From: Colivicinus sp963607765
GTDB taxonomy: Bacteria > Bacillota_I > Bacilli_A > Erysipelotrichales > Erysipelotrichaceae
Direction: 5' to 3'
DNA length: 64,000 nt
NCBI GenBank assembly: GCA_963607765.1
Contig: CAVDDT010000003.1
Coordinates: 1 to 64,000 of the forward strand
The notes beneath the pieces were generated by a model, which made no database searches, was not told the DNA's origin, and was given only the letters and a program-made list of their open reading frames with translations. Below, piece by piece: positions 33,620-42,542 of the stretch. The stretch's first letter is position 1; the number at the start of each line of letters is the position of its first letter. The translations under genes were made by a program, and so were the position numbers.

Positions 33620-34996
33620 ATGGTTAGAATTGTTGAAACATCAGTGCGTGATGGCCATCAATCATTATTCGCAACAAGAATGACTACCGAAGAGGTAGTC
33701 AAACTTTGCGAAATATACGATAAGGTTGGCTATAGCGCTATTGAAGTTTGGGGTGGTGCTACATTTGACTCTTGCATGCGTTTTTTAAATGAAGACCCTT
33801 GGGAGAGACTTAGAGCCGTTAGAAAAGTTTGTAAGAACACTAAACTTCAAATGTTATTTAGAGGGCAAAACATTTTAGGATATCGTCACTATTCTGATGA
33901 TGTTGTAGAAATGTTCTGCAAGAAATCTATTGAAAACGGTATTGATATCATTAGAGTGTTTGATGCTTTAAATGATATTCGTAATTTAAGAACAGCTGTT
34001 AGTGCTACTAAGAAATATGGTGGTGAATGTCAAATAGCTTTATCTTATACAACTAGTCCGGTTCATACTGTAGATTACTATGTTGAATTGGCAAAGGAAG
34101 TTGAAAAACTTGGCGCAGATTCATTATGTATCAAAGATATGGCTGGCGTACTTACTCCAACTGATGCAAGTAAGTTAATTAAGGCTTTAAAGGCTGAAAT
34201 CAAAATTCCTTTAGAGCTTCATTCACATTGTACAGCTGGTATTTGTGAGATGACTTATATGGCTGCTATTGAAGCAGGTGTTGATATTGTGGATACATCT
34301 TTATCTCCTTTATCAAATGGTACTGCACAGCCTTCTACTCAAGCATTATGTTATGCTTTAAAGGGCACTGCATATGATCCTAATTTAAATATGGATGAGA
34401 TGCACAAGGCTGAGCCTATTATGACTGATATCGTTAATAAGTATGTAAAGAATGGCTTATTAAATCCAAAGTCACTTCAAATTAATCCAAACATCTTAAC
34501 TTATCAAGTACCTGGAGGTATGTTGTCTAACATGATTAAGCAATTAACTGAGCAAGGTGCTATGGATAAGTATGAAGAAGTCTTGAAGGAAATTCCAAGA
34601 GTAAGAAAAGATCTTGGTTATCCACCTCTTGTTACACCAATGTCACAAATGGTTGGTACTCAATCTGTATTGAATGTCTTAAATGGTGAAAGATATAAGA
34701 TGTGTGTAAAAGAAGTCAAAGATTATCTTTTAGGCAAATATGGTAAGAGTCCAGCTGAAGTAGATGAAACAATTAAGAAAAAGATTATTGGTGATCAAGA
34801 GCCAATTACTTGCCGTCCTGCTGATTTATTAAAGCCTGAATTTGAAGAAATGAAGGAAAAATATAAAGATATTGCAAGATGTGATGAAGATGTTCTTTCT
34901 TTAGCTTTATTCGAAAGCGTTGCGACTGATTTCTTAAAAAAGAAATACAATCCAGAGCCTGAAGTAGAAGTTGAAGAATTTGAAATGCATATTTAG
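33620..34996 (+). CDS. oadA: Oxaloacetate decarboxylase alpha chain, carboxyltransferase part
   Basis: 458 aa, a TIM-barrel carboxyltransferase: ETSVRDGHQSLFATRM at the N terminus (Asp-Gly-His-Gln metal/substrate loop), SLCIKDMAG with the catalytic Lys, LHSHCTAG metal ligands and a C-terminal PYC_OADA-like helical domain (VPGGMLSNM). The biotin domain found at the end of classical OadA is absent; a separate carrier protein is encoded at 35318. It moves carboxyl from oxaloacetate to carrier biotin. AAAGGGG precedes the ATG, 17 bp after pckA. Confidence 0.95.
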   Translation: MVRIVETSVRDGHQSLFATRMTTEEVVKLCEIYDKVGYSAIEVWGGATFDSCMRFLNEDPWERLRAVRKVCKNTKLQMLFRGQNILGYRHYSDDVVEMFCKKSIENGIDIIRVFDALNDIRNLRTAVSATKKYGGECQIALSYTTSPVHTVDYYVELAKEVEKLGADSLCIKDMAGVLTPTDASKLIKALKAEIKIPLELHSHCTAGICEMTYMAAIEAGVDIVDTSLSPLSNGTAQPSTQALCYALKGTAYDPNLNMDEMHKAEPIMTDIVNKYVKNGLLNPKSLQINPNILTYQVPGGMLSNMIKQLTEQGAMDKYEEVLKEIPRVRKDLGYPPLVTPMSQMVGTQSVLNVLNGERYKMCVKEVKDYLLGKYGKSPAEVDETIKKKIIGDQEPITCRPADLLKPEFEEMKEKYKDIARCDEDVLSLALFESVATDFLKKKYNPEPEVEVEEFEMHI

Positions 34997-35009
34997 GGAG
35001 ACATAAGAA

Positions 35010-35315
35010 ATGATAGATGGTAATTTAAAATTTGCTTATGGAACTGGAGCTAGCATAGCTTTAATAGCTATTGCGATGGTGTTTGTTATTCTTTTTCTAA
35101 TTATCATATTGACTGAACTAGTTGCAAAAGCATTTAAGTCAAATGAAAAAGAAGAAGTAGAAGCAAAACAAGAAGTTAAGAGCCAACCTGTTGTTAAAAA
35201 GGCAAGTTTAGATTTAAATGATGAAGATGCAACAGTGGCAGCACTTGTTGCGAGTATTGATTATCGTTCAAAATATAAGGGCGATGTACAAGTAGTAAGT
35301 ATAAGGGAGATTTAA
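35010..35315 (+). CDS. oadG: OadG-type gamma subunit of the Na+ pumping decarboxylase
   Basis: 101 aa: a single N-terminal membrane helix (about residues 12-38, GASIALIAIAMVFVILFLIIILTEL) followed by a Lys/Glu-rich linker and a short C-terminal tail (AALVASIDYRSKYKGDVQVVSIREI). This is the layout of OadG/MadG/MmdG subunits, which tether the cytoplasmic carboxyltransferase to the membrane beta subunit. Sequence similarity in this family is low, so the call leans on architecture and on lying between oadA and the biotin carrier. Confidence 0.82.
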   Translation: MIDGNLKFAYGTGASIALIAIAMVFVILFLIIILTELVAKAFKSNEKEEVEAKQEVKSQPVVKKASLDLNDEDATVAALVASIDYRSKYKGDVQVVSIREI

Positions 35316-35317
35316 GT

Positions 35318-35653
35318 ATGAAAATTTATAAAGTAAAAGTAAATGGTAAAGTTTATGAAGTGGAACTTGATGAAGTATCTGAAAAAAATGGTAGCGTTGA
35401 AGCTAGCCCTAAAGCAGAATCTGTTAGTGATGTAAAGGGAAGTGGCGAAATCAAGGCTCCTATCGCTGGAAAAGTAATTGATATCAAAGTTAATGTAGGT
35501 GATACTGTTACCAAAGGTCAAACAGTAGCTGTTATTGAAGCTATGAAACTTGAAAATGAAATTCAAGCAAGTGTTGAAGGCAAAGTTGTTGCTATTAAAG
35601 CTAGCAAGGGCGGACAAGTCGCAAACGGCGATACATTGATCGTGTTAGGATAA
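35318..35653 (+). CDS. Biotin carboxyl carrier protein of the decarboxylase
   Basis: 111 aa, ending in a biotinyl domain (about residues 42-111). The biotinylated lysine is Lys77 in VIEAMKLENEI, and the paired half motif GEIKAPIAGKVIDIKVNVGD is present. The N-terminal 40 residues form the short strand-linker seen in GcdC/MmdC-type carriers. It shuttles carboxyl from the OadA subunit to the OadB pump. Biotin is attached by BirA encoded at the end of the same operon. Confidence 0.93.
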   Translation: MKIYKVKVNGKVYEVELDEVSEKNGSVEASPKAESVSDVKGSGEIKAPIAGKVIDIKVNVGDTVTKGQTVAVIEAMKLENEIQASVEGKVVAIKASKGGQVANGDTLIVLG

Positions 35654-35656
35654 TTT

Positions 35657-36826
35657 ATGAATATCGGTAATTTTTTAGGAGAATTTCTAAAGTCAACCGG
35701 CATTTATAGTTTCTTCAGTGGAAATGGCTGGATGAATTTAGTTATGATTCTTATTGGCTTGGTATTCTTATATCTTGCCATTAAGAAAGGCTTTGAGCCA
35801 TATCTATTAATTCCTATTTCATTTGGTATCATTCTAGTAAATTTATTACCAGAAATTTATATTACTTATAATGATGCGGGTGAAGTAGTAAGTAGAGGCT
35901 TGCTTGGCTATTTACACTTAGGTGTTGAATGTGAATTGTATCCTTGTCTAATTTTCTTAGGCATTGGTGCCACGACAGACTTTGGACCATTAATCGCTAA
36001 TAAGAAAACAATGTTACTTGGAGCTGCTGCTCAAATTGGTATTTTCGTTGCTTTCTTTGGCGCATTATTCTTGGGATTTAATTTCTATGAAGCTGCAAGT
36101 ATTGGCATTATCGGTGGTGCTGATGGACCTACTGCTATTTTAACTAGTAATAGACTATTAACATTATCTGGTTCTGAACAATATTTAGCTCCAATTGCTT
36201 TGGCAGCTTATTCTTATATGGCGCTTGTTCCAATCATCTTCCCTCCAATTATTAAACTATTAACTACTAAGAAGGAAAGAATGATTAAGATGGAACAATT
36301 AAGAGAAGTTTCTAAACAAGAAAAGATTCTTTTCCCAATTGTTATTACACTGATTGTTTCACTAATTGTACCTAGTGCTACACCTTTGATTGGTTGCCTA
36401 ATGCTTGGAAACTTAATTAAGGAATGTGGCGTTGTGCCAAACTTAACTAATACTGTCGCAAATTCATTATTATATATTTGTACAATCTTATTAGGTTTAT
36501 CTGTTGGTGCTACTGCTCAAGGAACTAGTTTCTTGACACTTCAAACATTATCAATCTTTGCTTTAGGTATCTTCGCGTTTGTTGTTGCCTGTGCCTTTGG
36601 CATTATTGGCGGCAAGATTATGTGCGCTTTATCACATGGCAAAGTTAACCCTATGATTGGCGCTGCTGGTGTTAGTGCTGTACCTATGGCTGCTAGAGTT
36701 GTTCAAAAAGAAGGACAAAAAGAAGATCCAAGCAACTTCCTTCTTATGCATGCAATGGGGCCAAATGTTGCTGGTGTAATCGGATCAGCTATTGCAGCTG
36801 GTATCTTATTAACTATCTTTGGCTAA
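35657..36826 (+). CDS. oadB: Na+-transporting decarboxylase beta subunit
   Basis: A 389-aa membrane protein with around ten helices. Signature segments: GIGATTDFGPLIANKKTMLLGAAAQIGIF, IGIIGGADGPTAI (the conserved Gly-Gly-Ala-Asp-Gly-Pro, with the Na+-linked Asp), NPMIGAAGVSAVPMAARV and NVAGVIGSAIAAG. It decarboxylates carboxybiotin and exports Na+. The oadB family also serves glutaconyl- and methylmalonyl-CoA decarboxylases; the OadA sequence supports oxaloacetate as the substrate here. Confidence 0.95.
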   Translation: MNIGNFLGEFLKSTGIYSFFSGNGWMNLVMILIGLVFLYLAIKKGFEPYLLIPISFGIILVNLLPEIYITYNDAGEVVSRGLLGYLHLGVECELYPCLIFLGIGATTDFGPLIANKKTMLLGAAAQIGIFVAFFGALFLGFNFYEAASIGIIGGADGPTAILTSNRLLTLSGSEQYLAPIALAAYSYMALVPIIFPPIIKLLTTKKERMIKMEQLREVSKQEKILFPIVITLIVSLIVPSATPLIGCLMLGNLIKECGVVPNLTNTVANSLLYICTILLGLSVGATAQGTSFLTLQTLSIFALGIFAFVVACAFGIIGGKIMCALSHGKVNPMIGAAGVSAVPMAARVVQKEGQKEDPSNFLLMHAMGPNVAGVIGSAIAAGILLTIFG

Positions 36827-36829
36827 AAT

Positions 36830-37543
36830 ATGAAAACTATCCATTTTGAAACTATTGATTCAACAAATACTTATTTGAAGGAAAATTATTCTAAATTAGA
36901 TGATTTTACTTTTGTGAGTGCTGATTTTCAAAGTAAGGGTAGAGGAAGAAATAATCGAAACTGGAAAAGCGAAAAGGGTGAAAGCTTGCTCTTTTCGCTT
37001 TTAATTAAAGATGAATCACTAATGAAGGAATTTAAGAGTTTATCTATCATTAGTGCTTTATCTTTAATTCAAGCTTTTGAAACGATGGGCATAAAAGATC
37101 TATCCATTAAATGGCCTAATGATATTTATTATAAAGATAATAAGCTTGTTGGCATTTTACTTGAGGCTGTTAGTACGACCAAACTTGAATGTTTGATTGT
37201 TGGCATAGGTATAAATGTTAATCAAAAAGAATTTGAAGGTGACTATAAAAGACAGCCAACTTCTTTATATAAGATATTAAACAAAGACATTGATATAGAT
37301 AATTTAAAAAATGTTGTTTATCAAAAACTAGAAGAAAACTTTTCGCTTGTTAAAAAAGGGTTTGACTTTTATCCCAAAATTACAAAATATGATTATTTAA
37401 AAAATAAAGAGCTTGATGCTTATCTTGATGATGAAAAAATGCCAATTAAAGTAATTGGCATTAATAACGATTATTCTTTAAAGATTGTTGTTAACAATCA
37501 AATTAGAGATATTGAAAGCGGTGAAATAAGCTTCCACGTATAA
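36830..37543 (+). CDS. birA: Biotin-protein ligase without DNA-binding domain
   Basis: 237 aa. Starts directly with the catalytic domain: HFETIDSTNTYLKEN, then FVSADFQSKGRGRNNRNWKSEKGESLLFS (the biotin/AMP glycine-Arg loop), SIKWPNDIYYKDNKLVGILLE and IVGIGINVNQ, ending in the small SH3-like domain. There is no N-terminal winged helix, so it can biotinylate but not repress; bioY must be regulated some other way. Four bp after oadB, the last gene of the pckA-oad operon and a fitting partner for the carrier protein. Confidence 0.95.
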   Translation: MKTIHFETIDSTNTYLKENYSKLDDFTFVSADFQSKGRGRNNRNWKSEKGESLLFSLLIKDESLMKEFKSLSIISALSLIQAFETMGIKDLSIKWPNDIYYKDNKLVGILLEAVSTTKLECLIVGIGINVNQKEFEGDYKRQPTSLYKILNKDIDIDNLKNVVYQKLEENFSLVKKGFDFYPKITKYDYLKNKELDAYLDDEKMPIKVIGINNDYSLKIVVNNQIRDIESGEISFHV

Positions 37544-37552
37544 TTATTTCAC
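37521..37552. terminator. Hairpin between birA and the convergent pseudogene
   Basis: GTGAAATAA and its complement TTATTTCAC enclose 14 nt and overlap the ends of both reading frames. No long T run follows, so it is a weak candidate for a bidirectional terminator. Confidence 0.35.
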
Positions 37553-38077
37553 TTCAATACTATCTAGAAAATCAAGAATCCAAGATTTATTTTGTTCGTA
37601 TTCTAAATTTGTTTGATGGATATTGACTCTATAATAGCTATTGTTTTTGTGATAGAAACCATATACTAAACAATCTTCTTTTTCAAATTCTTCATTTGTT
37701 TTGTTTATATCGCTTTCTTGAAATAGCCATACTTCATGATTATCTTTTTTTAGATAGTTTTGTTGTGCTGACATATCCAATTTCAATTAAATTTGCTTTA
37801 GTATTATTAATAAAAATATCTAAGTTATTTAAATCAGTTTTATCTATATCTATTAACTCAAAAACAAGGCTATTTTACTATCTTCAATTGTTAATATATG
37901 GGCTTCCTTTAGCCAACTAATAGGCTCTCCGTTAACAGTACCAACATTACTGTTATCTTCTTCTACTAAAACAACATTAGAAGGAACTTTATAAGTGAAT
38001 GTTCCAATTTGAGTCTTAGATGAACATCCAAATAAAATTAAAAATAGTGCAAAAATAAACAATAATATCTTTTTCAT
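37544..38077 (-). pseudogene. Decayed lipoprotein gene with two frameshifts
   Basis: The minus strand starts as a lipoprotein (MKKILLFIFALFLILFGCSSK, lipobox Cys) that stops at 37853. Restoring one base near the GCCTTG at about 37866 opens a second frame (LVFELIDIDKTDLNNLDIF...) that runs to an A7 run near 37750. Removing one A joins the third frame (NHEVWLFQESDIN...) to the stop at 37544. The three pieces make a continuous protein of about 175 aa. One loss and one homopolymer gain suggest a recent pseudogene; assembly error is the alternative. Function of the intact protein unknown. Confidence 0.7.
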
Positions 38078-38246
38078 GTTTTTCTCCTTAAAATATATAT
38101 TGTCCTATATGCTTATAAACATGATTAATATTTCACAAGCTAATAGCAATGCCAAGAAAGCGGGATTTTTCGTATTCTAATAAACAATATAAAATGAGCG
38201 TTTATGCTTTTAATTCAAGGGACTTTTATGTTATTATATTAGTGTT

Positions 38247-38331
38247 GTCTCCCGGATAGGGTCTCAACCGCACAGAGAAGGTATTCAAGCATAGCACCTT
38301 AATGGCGAGTCTATATCAAAGAAAGGAGAAT
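38247..38331 (+). promoter_or_regulatory. L21 leader (autoregulatory 5' RNA of rplU)
   Basis: The segment with TCTCCCGGAT, CTCAACCGCACAGAGAAGG, GCACCTT and GGCGAGTC matches my memory of the L21 leader found before rplU in many Bacillota, thought to be bound by L21. TATATT (38235-38240) is a plausible -10 just upstream. The 170 nt before it (38078-38246) hold only the pseudogene's upstream region and this promoter. Confidence 0.7.
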
Positions 38332-38334
38332 ATG

Positions 38335-38643
38335 ATGTACGCAATTATTGAAACTGGCGGCAAGCAACTTAAGGTAGAAGAGGGTTCTGTAATTTATGTT
38401 GAAAAGTTAGACGTAAAGGAAGGCGAAACTTATACTTTTGATAAAGTTGTTGCTGTTAATAATGGTGAGTTAAAACTTGGTACTCCTTATGTAGATGGTG
38501 CTAAAGTTACTTGCAATGTTGAAAAACAAGGCAAGGAAAAGAAGATTGTTATCTTTAAGTACAAGTCTAAGAAGGGTTCTACTCGTCGTAAACAAGGTCA
38601 TCGTCAACCTTATACAAAGTTAACTGTTACTAAGATCGCTTAA
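38335..38643 (+). CDS. rplU: Ribosomal protein L21
   Basis: 102 aa, the standard bL21 size. MYAIIETGGKQLKVEEGSVIYVEKL opens the protein and the 23S rRNA-binding end KYKSKKGSTRRKQGHRQPYTKLTVTKI closes it. I start at ATG 38335 since AAAGGAG (38322-38328) is then 6 nt away; ATG 38332 directly before is possible. The stop overlaps the prp start (TAATG), the standard rplU-prp-rpmA order of Bacillota. Confidence 0.97.
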   Translation: MYAIIETGGKQLKVEEGSVIYVEKLDVKEGETYTFDKVVAVNNGELKLGTPYVDGAKVTCNVEKQGKEKKIVIFKYKSKKGSTRRKQGHRQPYTKLTVTKIA

Positions 38644-38945
38644 TGATCAAAGTTTCATATAAACTTGATGGTGATAATTACACATATTTAAGTGTTAAAG
38701 GCCATGCAAACTTTGATGACTATGGCAAAGACATAATATGTGCAAGTGTTTCCAGCATTGTATTTGGACTTATGAATTGTCTAGATGGCTATACTGGAAT
38801 TACGATTAGAGATTTAAAAAATCACATTGAAATTATTAACAATAGTAAGTTAGATGAAGTGGATAACTTCTTCAAGCTTACAATAATTCAGCTTAAGACT
38901 ATTGAAGAGTCTTATGGTGAGTTTATCAAAGTAGAAAGGAAATAA
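38643..38945 (+). CDS. prp: Ribosomal-processing cysteine protease Prp
   Basis: A 100-aa protease with the catalytic pair His21 (VKGHANFDDYGKD) and Cys33 (IICASVSSIVFG). It removes the N-terminal extension of L27, an essential step of 50S assembly in Bacillota that carry the extension. It overlaps rplU by one base and lies 4 bp before rpmA, its substrate. Confidence 0.95.
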   Translation: MIKVSYKLDGDNYTYLSVKGHANFDDYGKDIICASVSSIVFGLMNCLDGYTGITIRDLKNHIEIINNSKLDEVDNFFKLTIIQLKTIEESYGEFIKVERK

Positions 38946-38949
38946 GTAT

Positions 38950-39234
38950 ATGAAATATATCTTAAATATTCAATACTTCGCTTCTAAGAAGGGTGTTAGT
39001 TCTACTAAGAACGGACGTGACTCTCATTCTAAGAGATTAGGTGCGAAGGTTGCCGATGGTCAATTTGCTACTGCTGGTTCTATCATTTACCGTCAAAGAG
39101 GTACAAAGATTCACCCTGGTACAAATGTTAAAAAAGGTGGCGACGATACATTGTTCTGTACTTGCGATGGTGTTGTTAAATACGAACGCCTTGGCAAAGA
39201 TAAGAAGAAAGTTTCTTGCTATCCTGTTGCTTAA
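38950..39234 (+). CDS. rpmA: Ribosomal protein L27 with Prp-cleavable N-terminal extension
   Basis: 94 aa. The first residues MKYILNIQYFASKKG contain the extension and the Prp motif; cleavage is expected between Phe10 and Ala11 to yield the mature ASKKGVSSTKNGRDS terminus near the peptidyl transferase centre. The rest (RLGAKVADGQFATAGSIIYRQRGTKIHPG) is standard bL27. AAAGGA precedes the start. Terminator follows. Confidence 0.97.
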   Translation: MKYILNIQYFASKKGVSSTKNGRDSHSKRLGAKVADGQFATAGSIIYRQRGTKIHPGTNVKKGGDDTLFCTCDGVVKYERLGKDKKKVSCYPVA

Positions 39235-39240
39235 GATCAT

Positions 39241-39268
39241 AAAGGCCTTCTATAGGCCTTTTATTTTT
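39241..39268 (+). terminator. Terminator after rpmA
   Basis: AAAGGCCT-TCTAT-AGGCCTTT followed by TATTTTT, between rpmA and obg. Confidence 0.85.
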
Positions 39269-39276
39269 AGAAAAGT

Positions 39277-40578
39277 ATGCAATTTATAGATAAAGTTAAA
39301 ATTAAATTAAAAGCTGGAAATGGTGGCAATGGACTCGTTGCTTTTAGACACGAAAAATATAATCCATTTGGTGGTCCTATGGGAGGAGATGGAGGAGATG
39401 GCTCTTCTATTGTCTTTGAAGTGGATACCAACAAAAGCACTTTACTTGATTTGAGATATTCTAAATTAATTAAAGGAGAAAATGGTGAAGATGGCAAGTC
39501 TAATAATATGTATGGAGAGTCTAAAGAGAATGTTGTTGTAAGAGTTCCACTTGGCACTATTGTTAAAGATTTGAGTGACGGTAGTATTATTGCTGATTTA
39601 AATACCGTTGATTCTACTGCTGTAATTTGTAAAGGTGGCAAGGGTGGCAAAGGCAATAGACATTTTGCTACTTCACGAAATTCTGTTCCTGAAAAGGCTC
39701 AATTAGGTGAAGCTGGAGAAGAAAAAGAGGTCGAAGTAGAACTTAAACTGTTAGCTGATGTTGGTTTAGTTGGTTTCCCTAGCGTAGGCAAGTCTACATT
39801 ATTGTCGGTTGTCTCAAAAGCAAAGCCAGAAATAGCTGATTATCCATTTACTACGCTTGTTCCTCAACTTGGAATGGTTAAGGTTAAAGATAGTTCTTTC
39901 GTTATGGCTGATTTGCCAGGGCTTATCAAGGGTGCCGCTATGGGCAAAGGACTTGGCCATGAATTTTTAAAACATATTGAAAGATGTAGATTGATTCTAC
40001 ATGTAATTGATATGTCTGGCGAATATCGAGATCCGGTTGATGACTATAAAGTTATTAATGAAGAACTTAAAGCTTATCCTGGAAATTTAGAAACTAGGCC
40101 TCAAATTGTTATCGCTAATAAAATGGATGGAGATAACGCAAAAGCTAATCTAGATAGATTTAAAAAGGCTTATCCTAATTTGAAAGTATTCGAAACTATT
40201 ACCATCATTAATGAAGGTTTACAACCTGTTTTGTATGAAATAGCTAAAGAGCTTAAAGAATTGCCTCAATTTGCGTTATATGATGTTAAAAAGTCTGAAG
40301 AAAAGGTTGTTTATACATTTACTCCTGATGAAGAATTTAAAGTTTATAACGAAGGTAATGGCATCTTTAGAATTGAAAGCGATAAGATTGAAAGATTGTT
40401 CGCAAGAACTAATCTTAAGGATGAAGAATCTGCACTTCGCTTCTCTCGTGCTTTAAGTAAAATGAAAGTTGATGAAGCATTAAGAGAAAAGGGTTGCAAG
40501 AATGGTGACCAAGTATTTATTAAAGATTATAGCTTTGAATTTATTGATGATGAAGAAGAAGATGAACTATTAGATTAG
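39277..40578 (+). CDS. obg: Obg-family GTPase
   Basis: 433 aa with the three Obg domains. The N-terminal glycine-rich fold (KLKAGNGGNGLVAFRHEKYNPFGGPMGGDGGDG) is followed by the G domain (GFPSVGKST, DLPGLIKGAAMGKGLGHEFLKHIERC, NKMD) and the C-terminal OCT domain (EKVVYTFTPDEEFKVYNEGNGIFRI). It acts in 50S maturation and (p)ppGpp response. It starts only about 10 bp after the rpmA terminator hairpin with no clear Shine-Dalgarno, so read-through from the ribosomal operon or a weak local promoter must supply it. Confidence 0.96.
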   Translation: MQFIDKVKIKLKAGNGGNGLVAFRHEKYNPFGGPMGGDGGDGSSIVFEVDTNKSTLLDLRYSKLIKGENGEDGKSNNMYGESKENVVVRVPLGTIVKDLSDGSIIADLNTVDSTAVICKGGKGGKGNRHFATSRNSVPEKAQLGEAGEEKEVEVELKLLADVGLVGFPSVGKSTLLSVVSKAKPEIADYPFTTLVPQLGMVKVKDSSFVMADLPGLIKGAAMGKGLGHEFLKHIERCRLILHVIDMSGEYRDPVDDYKVINEELKAYPGNLETRPQIVIANKMDGDNAKANLDRFKKAYPNLKVFETITIINEGLQPVLYEIAKELKELPQFALYDVKKSEEKVVYTFTPDEEFKVYNEGNGIFRIESDKIERLFARTNLKDEESALRFSRALSKMKVDEALREKGCKNGDQVFIKDYSFEFIDDEEEDELLD

Positions 40579-40591
40579 TTCGTCTTTTTTT
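40561..40591 (+). terminator. Terminator overlapping the obg stop codon
   Basis: GATGAACTA-N6-TAGTTCGTC (one G-U) followed by seven Ts; the stop TAG is the first triplet of the 3' arm. Confidence 0.85.
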
Positions 40592-40600
40592 GTATTTAAA

Positions 40601-40620
40601 AAGCCACTTTTCAGTGGCTT
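40601..40620 (-). terminator. Terminator of fba
   Basis: AAGCCACT-N4-AGTGGCTT; on the minus strand it is followed by TTTTTAAAT, 8 bp after the fba stop. Confidence 0.8.
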
Positions 40621-40627
40621 AGTTTAA

Positions 40628-41596
40628 TTATTCAGCTTTATTATCACAACCAAGAACATCAGTAATCTTATGCTTTACTAATTCCTTGATGTTGTTTCTA
40701 GCTGGCTTCAAGTACTCTCTTGGGTCAAATTTTTCAGGATGCTCATCGAAGAATTTTCTAATTGTACCAGTCATAGCAAGTCTTAAATCTGAATCGATGT
40801 TAATCTTACATACAGCCATCTTAGCAGCTTCACGTAATTGAGATTCAGGAATACCGACTGCATCTGGCATCTTGCCGCCATGTTCATTGATCATCTTAAC
40901 GTATTCTTGAGGAACACTGCTTGAACCATGTAGAACAATTGGGAAACCAGGAAGTCTTCTAGATACTTCTTCTAGGATATCAAATCTTAGAGGTGGAGGT
41001 ACTAGGATTCCTTCTTCATTTCTTGTACATTGTTCAGGCTTAAACTTATAAGCACCATGAGAAGTACCAATAGCGATTGCAAGTGAATCACAACCTGTTT
41101 CCTTCACGAATCTTTCAACATCTTCAGGACGAGTGTAACTAGAATCTTCAGCAGAAACTTTTACTTCATCTTCAACACCTGCTAAAGTGCCAAGTTCTGC
41201 TTCAACCACAACACCATGAGCGTGAGCGTATTCAACAACTTTCTTAGTGATAGCGATGTTTTCTTCTAGAGGTTTACTAGAAGCATCAATCATAACTGAA
41301 GTGAAACCATCATCAACACATTCTTTACATGTTTCGAAAGTATCACCGTGGTCTAAGTGTAAACAAATTGGAAGACCAGTTTCGATTACAGCTGCTTCAA
41401 CTAACTTAACAAGATAAGTTCTGTTAGCGTAAGCTCTTGCTCCCTTTGAAACTTGAAGGATAACTGGTGCATTGCATTCTTTTGCAGCTTCAGTAATTCC
41501 TTGAATGATTTCCATGTTGTTTACATTGAAAGCACCAATTGCGTAACCGCCTTCATATGCTTTCTTAAACATTTCTTTAGTAGTAACTAATGGCAT
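40628..41596 (-). CDS. fba: Class II fructose-bisphosphate aldolase
   Basis: A 322-aa zinc-dependent aldolase of glycolysis and gluconeogenesis. Zinc ligands appear in CLHLDHGDTFE and VVVEAELGTLAGVED, then GTSHGAYKF and the phosphate loop LHGSSSVPQEY; INIDSDLRLA is near the end. AAAGGAG lies 8 nt before the ATG and TATAAT about 30 nt upstream. A single-gene unit, convergent with obg. Its codon use is that of a highly expressed gene. Confidence 0.96.
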   Translation of the reverse strand: MPLVTTKEMFKKAYEGGYAIGAFNVNNMEIIQGITEAAKECNAPVILQVSKGARAYANRTYLVKLVEAAVIETGLPICLHLDHGDTFETCKECVDDGFTSVMIDASSKPLEENIAITKKVVEYAHAHGVVVEAELGTLAGVEDEVKVSAEDSSYTRPEDVERFVKETGCDSLAIAIGTSHGAYKFKPEQCTRNEEGILVPPPLRFDILEEVSRRLPGFPIVLHGSSSVPQEYVKMINEHGGKMPDAVGIPESQLREAAKMAVCKINIDSDLRLAMTGTIRKFFDEHPEKFDPREYLKPARNNIKELVKHKITDVLGCDNKAE

Positions 41597-41717
41597 ATTT
41601 TTTCTCCTTTTTCACTTCCATAATTATAATACAAATAGCTTATAGATAAAAATGTGAAAATATGCACTATATCCTAAAACTATCTAATTGTCCTGTAAAT
41701 GGGGTATAATTATGACC

Positions 41718-42542
41718 ATGAGTTTAATAGAAGTAAAAGATTTATGTTTTTCCTATGTGGAAGGAAAAAATGTTATAAATAACATCTCTTTTAATATTGA
41801 AAAAGGAGACTATGTGACTATTATTGGCCATAATGGTTCTGGCAAATCAACATTAGCTAGACTTTTGATTGGCTTGTTAGAAGCAAAAAGTGGCGAAATA
41901 ACAATTGATGGCTTAAAGCTTAATGAAGAAAATGTATACAAGATAAGAGAAAAGCTTGGAATAGTTTTTCAAAATCCAGATAATCAATTCATTGGCTCGA
42001 CTGTAAGAGATGATATAGCTTTTGGCCTTGAAAACAGACTTGTTCCATCTAATGAAATGGATGATATTATCATTAAATATGCTGGTGAAGTTGGACTTGG
42101 TGATTATCTTGACAAAGAACCAACTGCCTTATCCGGTGGTCAAAAACAAAGAGTAGCCATTGCTGGAGTATTAGCAATGCAACCAGATATTATTATTTTT
42201 GATGAAGCTACTAGCATGCTTGATCCAAGGGGCAAGAAAGATATAAAAGCTTTAATGAATAGTATTCATAAAGACAAACATTTTACAATTATTTCGATTA
42301 CACATGATATTGAAGAAGTTTTACAAGCAAGTGATTGTATTGTTTTAAATAGGGGTGAAATTTTTATGCACGATACTCCAACAAATGTTTTTAAGCACCC
42401 TAAAGAACTTTACAAGATTGGTTTAGATATTCCTTTTAATTTAAAAGTAAAAGAAGCTTTAGAAAATGAAAAGATTAAATTAAAGAATACTGATTTAGAT
42501 AAGATGGTGGATGAATTATGGCAATTAAATTCAAGAACTTAA
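41718..42542 (+). CDS. ecfA1: ECF transporter ATPase EcfA1
   Basis: About 274 aa ABC ATPase: Walker A IGHNGSGKSTLARLL, Q loop VFQNPDNQFIGSTVRDDIAFGLEN, signature LSGGQKQRVAIAGVLA, Walker B IIIFDEATSMLDP and switch His in SITHDIEE. The QNPDNQ loop marks the CbiO/EcfA type. I start at ATG 41718 (MSLIEVKDLCFSY): TATAAT (41705-41710) ends 7 nt upstream with no Shine-Dalgarno. ATG 41712 is an alternative. With EcfA2 and EcfT it energises vitamin S components such as BioY and the protein at 1501. Confidence 0.95.
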   Translation: MSLIEVKDLCFSYVEGKNVINNISFNIEKGDYVTIIGHNGSGKSTLARLLIGLLEAKSGEITIDGLKLNEENVYKIREKLGIVFQNPDNQFIGSTVRDDIAFGLENRLVPSNEMDDIIIKYAGEVGLGDYLDKEPTALSGGQKQRVAIAGVLAMQPDIIIFDEATSMLDPRGKKDIKALMNSIHKDKHFTIISITHDIEEVLQASDCIVLNRGEIFMHDTPTNVFKHPKELYKIGLDIPFNLKVKEALENEKIKLKNTDLDKMVDELWQLNSRT

